DNA from: Rhodobacteraceae bacterium UBA2776
GTDB taxonomy: Bacteria > Pseudomonadota > Alphaproteobacteria > Rhodobacterales > Rhodobacteraceae
Assembly: GCA_002352425.1 (NCBI GenBank)
Contig: DEIK01000051.1
Span: 1 to 21,371 of the forward strand
Length of the DNA: 21,371 nt
Direction: 5' to 3'
How positions within the stretch are numbered: the stretch's first letter is position 1; each line of letters begins with the position of its first letter. The translations under genes were made by a program, and so were the position numbers. A model generated the notes under the pieces. That model did no database searches, was not told the DNA's origin, and saw nothing but the letters and a program-made list of their open reading frames with translations. This document shows positions 14,055 to 20,169 of this stretch, piece after piece.

Positions 14055-14666
14055 ATGTCTGACGCATTGAATGAACTTGGCGCACATATCGAGCTGAAAC
14101 GCCCCGATGATGTGTTGTCTTATGGGGTGATCAACGATGAGTTGACACTGATTGTGTCCCCAGCGGCGTTGGTCGGTTTGATCGAATTCCTAAAGGCCGA
14201 CTCGACCTGCAAATTCTCATCGCTGATTGATATCACCGCCGTGGATTACCCAACCCGCGCCAAACGCTTTGATGTGGTTTACCACTTCCTGTCGATGTAT
14301 CAGAACCACCGCATCCGCCTGAAATGTGCGATCCGCGAGAACGACACTTTGCCGTCCATCACCGACGTGCATCCGTCGGCGGGCTGGTTCGAGCGCGAAG
14401 TTTTTGACATGTTTGGTATCCTGTTCACGGGCCACCCCGATCTGCGGCGCATTCTGACCGATTACGGGTTTCGCGGCTATCCATTGCGCAAGGATTTCCC
14501 GACCTCGGGTTACACCGAAGTGCGCTATGACGATGCCGAAAAGCGGGTGGTTTATGAACCTGTGTCACTGGTTCAGGAATATCGCCAGTTTGATTTCATG
14601 TCCCCCTGGGAAGGTGCCGAATACATCCTGCCAGGCGACGAGAAATCCGACGAGGCCAAAGGATAA
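14055..14666 (+). CDS. nuoC: NADH-quinone oxidoreductase subunit C
   Basis: Peripheral-arm subunit of complex I (30-kDa subunit), contacting NuoD and NuoB; it carries no cofactor. The 203-residue product has LIDITAVDYP (57-66) and the family signature EREVFDMFGILFTGHPDLRRILTDYGFRGYPLRKDFP (113-149). It is a separate gene, not fused to nuoD as in E. coli, the usual state in alphaproteobacteria. It begins 9 bases after nuoB. Instead of nuoD, a sulfotransferase gene follows one base after its stop codon. Confidence 0.95.
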   Translation: MSDALNELGAHIELKRPDDVLSYGVINDELTLIVSPAALVGLIEFLKADSTCKFSSLIDITAVDYPTRAKRFDVVYHFLSMYQNHRIRLKCAIRENDTLPSITDVHPSAGWFEREVFDMFGILFTGHPDLRRILTDYGFRGYPLRKDFPTSGYTEVRYDDAEKRVVYEPVSLVQEYRQFDFMSPWEGAEYILPGDEKSDEAKG

Positions 14667-14667
14667 G

Positions 14668-15546
14668 ATGGGAGAGGCGGTTCTGATGTATGGCGTAGGG
14701 GCAGTAAAGGCTGGCACGAGCTGGCTATACTCCTATTTGGAAGGCCACCCGGAGTGTGCCATGCCGCCATTCAAAGAGCTGCGCTATTTCTATGTTTTGG
14801 AGAGCGGCTATTACGACGGTCAGATCAAAATGACCCGCAATCTGGTGCAAGAGCTGAAGCAAAGCCTCGAAACTGGGAAAGCCAAAGATGTGCAGGCCAC
14901 TAAGCTGCGGCTGAATAAAACCCGCCATTGGCTGAAGGTGCTGCAACTGCGCGCCGAGGCACCCGAGGCTTATGCCGAATACATGATGGACGTGGCAGGC
15001 GATGCCAAACTCACAGCCGATATCACGCCGGAATATTCGATGATGCCGGTCAGCCGTCTGAAGCAAATGGCAAACTTGGTCGCGCAGACGCGCTTTGTTT
15101 ATATTCTGCGCGATCCGGTGGATCGGTTGTGGTCCAACATCCGTATGAACGCAAAGCGTAAATCAGACAGCCCTGAATTGATCCGCGGCCATGCTTTGGT
15201 CGAAGTGGACGAAGTTCTGAACGGCAAACCGAATGAGGCTTTTGATCGGTCGGATTACGCCCAAGGGCTGGATGCGCTGGAACAGGCCGTGCCAGCGGCG
15301 CGGCGCAAAGTGCTGTTCTATGAGACGCTGTTTTCGGATGACACCATCCGCGATCTATGTGGCTTTTTGGGGCTGCGCAATCACCCGGCTCCGTTAAAAA
15401 AACGCATTCACGAGGGGGTGTCGATCCGTCTGGATACGGCCCGTCGTAATGGGCTGCAAAAATTACTGGCACCACAATATCACGCCGTTGAAAAACGGTT
15501 TCAATCCCTTCCTGCCGCTTGGCAGGACAATATGGCGAGGGTCTGA
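14668..15546 (+). CDS. PAPS-dependent sulfotransferase-like protein inserted between nuoC and nuoD
   Basis: Probable sulfotransferase that transfers sulfate from PAPS to an unknown acceptor (carbohydrate, lipid or protein). In 292 residues: the 5'-phosphosulfate loop GVGAVKAGTSWLYSYL (9-24; Lys14 and the GTS turn) and the 3'-phosphate site FVYILRDPVDRLWSNIR (143-159; Arg148 and Ser156), both typical of the Sulfotransfer family. No signal peptide or membrane segment is seen, so it is probably cytoplasmic. The ATG at 14668 follows the nuoC stop by one base with AAAGGA close upstream; an ATG at 14686 with GGAGAGG before it is an alternative start. The nuoD Shine-Dalgarno (15535-15541) lies inside its 3' end. 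It is not a complex I subunit, and its codon use looks like its neighbours. Confidence 0.88.
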   Translation: MGEAVLMYGVGAVKAGTSWLYSYLEGHPECAMPPFKELRYFYVLESGYYDGQIKMTRNLVQELKQSLETGKAKDVQATKLRLNKTRHWLKVLQLRAEAPEAYAEYMMDVAGDAKLTADITPEYSMMPVSRLKQMANLVAQTRFVYILRDPVDRLWSNIRMNAKRKSDSPELIRGHALVEVDEVLNGKPNEAFDRSDYAQGLDALEQAVPAARRKVLFYETLFSDDTIRDLCGFLGLRNHPAPLKKRIHEGVSIRLDTARRNGLQKLLAPQYHAVEKRFQSLPAAWQDNMARV

Positions 15547-15548
15547 TT

Positions 15549-16775
15549 ATGGATGGCTCAAAATTTGACGACGGATCAATTGATGCACGCCAAGGCGAGC
15601 AGAACATCCGCAATTTCAACATTAACTTTGGCCCGCAACACCCTGCGGCCCACGGCGTTTTGCGCATGGTGTTGGAGTTGGACGGCGAAATTGTAGAACG
15701 CGCGGACCCGCACATCGGCCTGCTGCATCGCGGCACCGAGAAACTGATGGAAAGCCGCACCTATCTACAAAATCTACCCTATTTCGACCGGTTGGACTAT
15801 GTCGCCCCGATGAATCAGGAGCACGCATGGTGCTTGGCGATCGAAAAACTGACCGGCACCGTTGTGCCACGTCGCGCCCAGTTGATCCGTGTGCTGTATT
15901 CGGAAATTGGCCGCATCTTGAATCACCTGTTGAACGTCACCACCCAAGCGATGGATGTTGGCGCGCTGACCCCGCCGCTGTGGGGTTTTGAGCAACGCGA
16001 ATTTCTGATGGAATTCTACGAGCGAGCCTGTGGCGCGCGGATGCACGCGGCTTATTTTCGCCCGGGCGGGGTGCATCAAGATCTGCCACCCCAATTGATC
16101 GAGGACATTGCCACATGGTGTGTCACTGAATTCCCGCAGTTCATGGAGGACATGGACGGTCTGCTGACAGAAAACCGTGTGTTCAAACAGCGCAATGTCG
16201 ATATCGGCATCGTCACCGAGCAAGACATCTTGGACTGGGGTTTTTCCGGTGTGATGGTGCGTGGCTCTGGCCTGGCTTGGGATTTGCGCCGCGCGCAGCC
16301 CTATGAGTGCTATGACGAATTTGAATTTGACATTCCGGTTGGCAAAAACGGTGATTGCTATGATCGTTATCTGTGCCGGATGCAGGAAATGCGCGAAAGC
16401 GTCAAAATCATCCTGCAGGCTTGTGAAAAATTGCGCAACGAGCCCGGTGACGTGCTGGCGCGTGGCAAGCTGACCCCGCCAAAACGCGGCGAAATGAAAA
16501 CCAGCATGGAAGCCCTGATCCACCACTTTAAGCTCTACACCGAAGGGTTCCACGTCCCAGAAGGCGAGATCTACGCGGCGGTTGAGGCCCCCAAGGGCGA
16601 ATTCGGCGTCTATCTGGTGTCGGATGGCACAAACAAGCCCTACCGCAGCAAAATCCGCGCGCCGGGCTATCTGCATTTGCAGGCGATGGACTATGTGGCC
16701 ACGGGCCACCAGTTGGCCGACGTTGCGGCCTTGATGGGCACAATGGATTTGGTGTTCGGGGAGATTGACAGATGA
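15549..16775 (+). CDS. nuoD: NADH-quinone oxidoreductase subunit D
   Basis: 49-kDa peripheral-arm subunit of complex I; with NuoB it forms the quinone-binding pocket and is related to the large subunit of NiFe hydrogenases. The 408-residue product has INFGPQHPAAHGVLR (25-39; the quinone-site HPAAHG loop), DPHIGLLHRGTEKLME, the YFDRLDYVAPMNQEHAW segment and the C-terminal DPVFGEIDR-like end (MDLVFGEIDR). The ATG at 15549, two bases after the sulfotransferase stop and 7 bases after GCGAGGG, gives the usual length; upstream in-frame codons belong to the sulfotransferase end. The stop overlaps the next start (ATGA). Confidence 0.95.
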   Translation: MDGSKFDDGSIDARQGEQNIRNFNINFGPQHPAAHGVLRMVLELDGEIVERADPHIGLLHRGTEKLMESRTYLQNLPYFDRLDYVAPMNQEHAWCLAIEKLTGTVVPRRAQLIRVLYSEIGRILNHLLNVTTQAMDVGALTPPLWGFEQREFLMEFYERACGARMHAAYFRPGGVHQDLPPQLIEDIATWCVTEFPQFMEDMDGLLTENRVFKQRNVDIGIVTEQDILDWGFSGVMVRGSGLAWDLRRAQPYECYDEFEFDIPVGKNGDCYDRYLCRMQEMRESVKIILQACEKLRNEPGDVLARGKLTPPKRGEMKTSMEALIHHFKLYTEGFHVPEGEIYAAVEAPKGEFGVYLVSDGTNKPYRSKIRAPGYLHLQAMDYVATGHQLADVAALMGTMDLVFGEIDR

Positions 16776-17305
16776 TAAAAACCATCACTTTGACGACGGC
16801 TTTGCTTGCAAGCCTGGCAGTGGTTCCGGCCATAGCGCAGAACGTGCAAAGCCCCAATTCTGATCTTTATGGGTTGATTGATCTGTCCGACGGCTATTTC
16901 AGCATCCGTGAAAATGTGGTGATGATTGAGGGCGAAAGCGAAATCAAGGCCTGTCACTTTGGTCTGTCGGCAGCGTTTTTCGATGCTTATGGGGCAGGGG
17001 ACGCGGCAGGTGTCGAAGCGACCCAGCCCACCGTGGTCTGTGTGCCACTTGAGGCGATGACGGTTGTGTCAACTGCGTCTTCCATTGACAGCAGCCGCGC
17101 GCTCTATGATTTCATCGACACCTCGGAAAGCTATGTCCAAGTGAAACAGGGCATCGTGATGATCGAGGGCGAAACAGATATTCAGTTCTGCCATTTCGAT
17201 GTGTCGGACAAATATTTTGCGGCCGTAGCCGCCGAGGACGACGCGGCAATGGCGATCAACCAGCCCAGCGTCACCTGCGCGCCCTTCAAGGACGTGAGCA
17301 AATGA
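16772..17305 (+). CDS. Secreted protein with two Cys-paired internal repeats, unknown function
   Basis: No known family recognised. The 177-residue product starts with a signal peptide (MIKTITLTTALLASLAVVPAIA, probable cleavage after Ala22), so it is likely periplasmic. The mature part is two repeats about 65 residues long, offset by 79: about 32-96 and 111-175. Both share LY.-.ID.S..Y..., a VMIEGE segment (50-55 and 129-134), C-H-F (61-63 and 140-142) and Q-P-[ST]-V-x-C (85-90 and 164-169). The four cysteines (61, 90, 140, 169) are spaced exactly 29 apart in each repeat, which suggests one disulfide per repeat. The start overlaps the nuoD stop (ATGA) and its stop overlaps the next lipoprotein start, so it is translationally tied to complex I. 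A role in assembly or envelope anchoring is only a guess. Confidence 0.85.
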   Translation: MIKTITLTTALLASLAVVPAIAQNVQSPNSDLYGLIDLSDGYFSIRENVVMIEGESEIKACHFGLSAAFFDAYGAGDAAGVEATQPTVVCVPLEAMTVVSTASSIDSSRALYDFIDTSESYVQVKQGIVMIEGETDIQFCHFDVSDKYFAAVAAEDDAAMAINQPSVTCAPFKDVSK

Positions 17306-17604
17306 TTCAAGCCACCAACATATCCTTTGGCGTCAGGGGGGCTGCCTGTTGTGCCACCCTTCTTGTGGCGGGATGTGCAGATGTCCAACGCGGGTTTAGC
17401 GACCGCGACATGGATAGATTTGTGGCGGCGATGATTTCGGTTGATTGCAAAGTGGATTTTAAAAACCACGAAGTTGTTGAAGAGGCCACAGGTTTTTCGA
17501 CTGATAAGCTGATGGCGATCACCGACCATTTGAAAGAAAAAAGGTTGGTTGTCGAAACTGAAAACACCAACGGAATAACGCTGATTAATAAGGGATGCCC
17601 GTAA
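17302..17604 (+). CDS. Small predicted lipoprotein between nuoD and nuoE
   Basis: A 100-residue protein of unknown function. The N-terminus has a hydrophobic signal with lipobox LVAGC (21-25), so Cys25 is the probable lipidated residue. The mature part of about 75 residues contains two further cysteines (49 and 99) that could form a disulfide. The segment EVVEEATGFSTDKLMAITDHLKEKRLVVETENTNGITL looks like a small helix-turn-helix/wing fold (helices then a beta hairpin), but no DNA-binding role is expected outside the cytoplasm. The start overlaps the stop of the secreted repeat protein (ATGA), and the stop shares one base with the nuoE ATG (TAATG). It and its upstream neighbour look like a co-translated envelope pair. 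Confidence 0.8.
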   Translation: MIQATNISFGVRGAACCATLLVAGCADVQRGFSDRDMDRFVAAMISVDCKVDFKNHEVVEEATGFSTDKLMAITDHLKEKRLVVETENTNGITLINKGCP

Positions 17605-18770
17605 TGCTGCGACGTTTGCACCATACGCAACCAGACGATTTTGCCTTTACCCCAGCCAATCAGGCGTGGGCCGAGGCACAGATCACCAAATACCCCGGCG
17701 GCCGTCAGGCCAGCGCAATCATTGCGCTGCTATGGCGCGCGCAGGAACAGACTGGATGGCTGACACGCCCCGCCATGGAATATGTCGCCGATATGCTCGA
17801 TCTGGCGCATATCCGTGCCTATGAGGTGGCGTCATTTTACTTTATGTTCCAGTTAAAACCCGTTGGGTCGGTTGCCAATATTCAAGTATGCGGCACCACG
17901 TCCTGCATGATCTGCGGGGCCGAGGATTTGATCGGGATATGCCGTGAAAAGATTGCCCCGAACCCACATGAATTGTCCGCCGATGGCCGGTTCAGCTGGG
18001 AAGAGGTTGAATGTCTGGGCGCCTGTACGAACGCCCCGATGGCGCAGATCGGTAAAGACTTTTACGAGGATCTGACCGGCGCACGGTTTAGCGAAATTCT
18101 GGACGAGTTGGCGGCGGGCGAAGTGCCAGTGCCGGGCCCGCAAAACGGTCGCTACGCTGCCGAGCCTTTGGGCGGTCTTACCTCGCTTACGGATTACGAC
18201 AGTGGCAAGACACAGTATAATGCTTCGGTTCAGGCAGCGGTCGATCTGGGGGACACGATCAAAAAGATCGACGGCACAGAAGTTCCATTGCTGACCCCGT
18301 GGCTTGGCAAGAGTGCCAAACGCCCTGCGGCCAAGAAAGCGGCGGCGAAACCTGTGGCGAAACCTGCGGCGAAATCTGCGGCCAAGCCTAAGGCAAAGGC
18401 TGTGACTAAGCCGGCAGCCAAATCCAAAGCCACCGCAAAGCCCGCCGCCAAGGCCAAACCAGCCCGCAAACCTGTTGCCAAAGACGGCAAGCCCGAAATG
18501 CTGAAAAAGGCACGTGCGGCTGGGGCGGATGATCTGAAACAGATCAAAGGTGTTGGCCCCAAAATGGAGGCTCTGTTGAACAAAATGGGGTTCTACCATT
18601 TCGACCAAGTCTCAAACTGGCGCGCCAAAGAAGTGCAATGGGTTGACGACAACCTAGAAGGCTTTAAGGGCCGCGTAAGCCGTGATGAATGGGTCAAACA
18701 GGCCAAAGTTTTGGCCCGTGGTGGCACGACTGAATTTTCCAAGAAAGTGAAGAAGGGCGGCGTTTATTAA
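17604..18770 (+). CDS. nuoE: NADH-quinone oxidoreductase subunit E with Ala/Lys-rich and helix-hairpin-helix tail
   Basis: 24-kDa peripheral subunit of complex I carrying the 2Fe-2S cluster N1a. Residues 1 to about 180 are the normal NuoE domain, with cluster ligands Cys96 and Cys101 (VCGTTSCMICG) and Cys137 and Cys141 (ECLGAC). Family members without the tail end by about 240; here a further 150 residues follow: a linker of KPAAK-type repeats (about 237-289) and a domain at about 296-388 with LKQIKGVGPKMEALLNKMGFYHFDQV, a helix-hairpin-helix motif, then VDDNLEGFKGRVSRDEWVKQAK. The start is the ATG at 17604 (AAGGGA 10 bases upstream), sharing one base with the previous stop; the ATG at 17595 is too close to that ribosome site. 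Extended NuoE of this type is, to my knowledge, common in Rhodobacterales. Confidence 0.94.
   Translation: MLRRLHHTQPDDFAFTPANQAWAEAQITKYPGGRQASAIIALLWRAQEQTGWLTRPAMEYVADMLDLAHIRAYEVASFYFMFQLKPVGSVANIQVCGTTSCMICGAEDLIGICREKIAPNPHELSADGRFSWEEVECLGACTNAPMAQIGKDFYEDLTGARFSEILDELAAGEVPVPGPQNGRYAAEPLGGLTSLTDYDSGKTQYNASVQAAVDLGDTIKKIDGTEVPLLTPWLGKSAKRPAAKKAAAKPVAKPAAKSAAKPKAKAVTKPAAKSKATAKPAAKAKPARKPVAKDGKPEMLKKARAAGADDLKQIKGVGPKMEALLNKMGFYHFDQVSNWRAKEVQWVDDNLEGFKGRVSRDEWVKQAKVLARGGTTEFSKKVKKGGVY
18459..18767 (+). repeat. Duplicated helix-hairpin-helix coding block, copy in nuoE
   Basis: Codons 286-388 of nuoE. The block reappears at 19592-19900; the two encoded 103-residue stretches differ at 15 positions by my count (about 85% identical), and long runs are also shared at DNA level. 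The copies are about 1.1 kb apart in direct orientation. Confidence 0.85.
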
Positions 18771-18907
18771 TGGCGCTTTTTCAAAGGGTTTCACAGTAAT
18801 GAGTGAGAGAACAAAATGCAGCAACAAGAGCAGGGGCCTCATCAAGGCACCCATGCCCAGCGGTTTTGTGTGTAACGTCAACAGGGTAAATGTAGAGGAT
18901 AAACAAG

Positions 18908-19918
18908 ATGAGTAATGAAAACGAAAGTGGATTGTTTAGCTGTCCCGTAATGTGTTGGATCATTGGCGCCTTGTTGGGGCTGGCAACATATCTGATTTTG
19001 GCTGGTCGTTTTGCAATGAGCACGCCCGTTTCGTTGATTGTTGCATTGGTGGTTTTTGCCATCGCAGGGTTTTTGCTTGGTCGTGCTTTTTGCCGTGCGT
19101 CGGGCTCCACCCATGCGCATCCTGCACGTCATGACCACGATATTTCTGCCACCCGTCAATCTGTGGTCGCTGCCGACAGCAGCGGCGCGATGGTGTCCGG
19201 TGTGCCTGAAGTTGTCGAGAAAACAACCAGCAACGGAGGTGCTGCAGCGGCAGCAGCTGGAGCGGCAACCGCGTCTAAAGCAAGCAGCGCCGCAGCGGTA
19301 ACGAAACCTGCCGCCAAAGCCAAATCAACCGGCGCAGCCAAGGGCAAGACAAAATCTGCCTCGGCCGCTGGGACCACTGCCAAAAAAGCAGCCGCAAAGC
19401 CAGCGGCGAAAGCCAAAGCAGCGGCCAAGCCTGCCGCAAAATCGGTAACCAAACCCGCCGCAAAAACCAAAGCGGCCGCTAAGCCAGCCGCAGCGACCAA
19501 AGCCGCGAGCAAACCGGCCGCCAAAAAGCCTGCCGCTAAGCCCGCCGCCAAAGCGGCTGCCAAAAAGCCTGCCGCGAAAACGGCAACCAAACCGGCCCGC
19601 AAACCCGTTGCCAAAGATGGCAAGCCCGAGATGCTGAAAAAGGCACGTGCGGGTGGCGCAGATGATTTGAAACAAATCAAAGGTGTTGGACCGAAACTTG
19701 AAGGCAAGCTGAATGAAATGGGGCTTTACCATTTTGATCAAGTTGCCGGTTGGCGTGCCAAAGAAGTGGAATGGGCTGATAACAATCTGGTTGGTTTCAA
19801 AGGCCGTGTGAGCCGCGATGAGTGGGTTAAACAAGCCAAGGTATTAGCCAAAGGCGGCCAAACCGAATTTTCGAAAAAGGTCGCTAAAGGCGGCGTTTAC
19901 GAGAAAAACAAAAAGTAA
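18908..19918 (+). CDS. Two-pass membrane protein with Ala/Lys-rich linker and NuoE-like helix-hairpin-helix tail
   Basis: Unknown function. In 336 residues: two hydrophobic segments (about 15-33 and 41-60), three N-terminal cysteines near them (12, 16, 62), a short His-rich patch HAHPARHDHD (69-78), then a long Ala/Lys/Pro-rich stretch (about 118-231) resembling histone H1 tails, and a C-terminal domain (229-331) almost identical to the NuoE tail, with LKQIKGVGPKLEGKLNEMGLYHFDQV as the helix-hairpin-helix. Both termini are predicted cytoplasmic. It lies between nuoE and nuoF, 137 bases after nuoE, so a separate promoter is possible, though no convincing one is seen. The shared tail suggests a common partner (nucleic acid or protein) or homotypic contact with NuoE at the membrane. 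This is inference. Confidence 0.85.
   Translation: MSNENESGLFSCPVMCWIIGALLGLATYLILAGRFAMSTPVSLIVALVVFAIAGFLLGRAFCRASGSTHAHPARHDHDISATRQSVVAADSSGAMVSGVPEVVEKTTSNGGAAAAAAGAATASKASSAAAVTKPAAKAKSTGAAKGKTKSASAAGTTAKKAAAKPAAKAKAAAKPAAKSVTKPAAKTKAAAKPAAATKAASKPAAKKPAAKPAAKAAAKKPAAKTATKPARKPVAKDGKPEMLKKARAGGADDLKQIKGVGPKLEGKLNEMGLYHFDQVAGWRAKEVEWADNNLVGFKGRVSRDEWVKQAKVLAKGGQTEFSKKVAKGGVYEKNKK
19592..19900 (+). repeat. Duplicated helix-hairpin-helix coding block, copy in the membrane protein
   Basis: Codons 229-331 of the membrane protein, matching codons 286-388 of nuoE. Differences cluster in the second helix (MEALLNKMGF versus LEGKLNEMGL) and near the C-terminus; the stretch GFKGRVSRDEWVKQAKVLA is unchanged. 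Confidence 0.85.
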
Positions 19919-19933
19919 GTGAGACAATAAGAC

Positions 19934-20164
19934 ATGACATTGAGCCCCGACCAAGAAGAAGCACTGACGCGTAAATCGCGGCTTGTGGCTGTGGTGATCG
20001 CAGTTGCTATGGTGCTTTGGATGGGGGCTCAGTGGTTGGGCGGGCAAATTGGTTTGCAAACCAAATATGTCTTTCTATTTGATCTGGCCACGCTGGCTGC
20101 CTTTGTTTGGGCGATGATCAACACCTATCAAATTTGGCGCACGCGCCGCGACAGCAGAGGATAA
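19934..20164 (+). CDS. Small two-pass membrane protein (DUF5337-like)
   Basis: A 76-residue protein with two hydrophobic segments (about 17-39 and 46-64), a polar acidic N-terminus (TLSPDQEEALTRKSR) and a basic C-terminus (WRTRRDSRG). The pattern LWMGAQWLGGQIGL..YVFLFDLATLAAFVWAMINTYQIWR fits the small DUF5337 family I know from Rhodobacterales nuo clusters; the name is from memory. No function is known. It begins 15 bases after the previous gene with only a weak ribosome site and ends 5 bases before nuoF, so it is part of the nuo transcript. Confidence 0.82.
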   Translation: MTLSPDQEEALTRKSRLVAVVIAVAMVLWMGAQWLGGQIGLQTKYVFLFDLATLAAFVWAMINTYQIWRTRRDSRG

Positions 20165-20169
20165 GGCCC

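Noticed and set aside
15774..16709. Minus-strand open frame of 311 codons opposite nuoD
   Set aside because: Antisense to a clearly conserved subunit gene, rich in His/Arg/Gln as expected for a shadow frame, with no motifs.
18799..18915. Small frame of 38 codons between nuoE and the membrane protein gene
   Set aside because: Only a distant AAAGGG precedes it, the product has no recognisable feature, and it overlaps the next start. Not excluded, but unsupported.
19156..19707. Minus-strand Ala/Leu/Gly-rich frame that looks membrane-like
   Set aside because: It is the reverse of the Ala/Lys/Pro repeat linker; its hydrophobicity follows from reading AAG/GCC repeats backwards.
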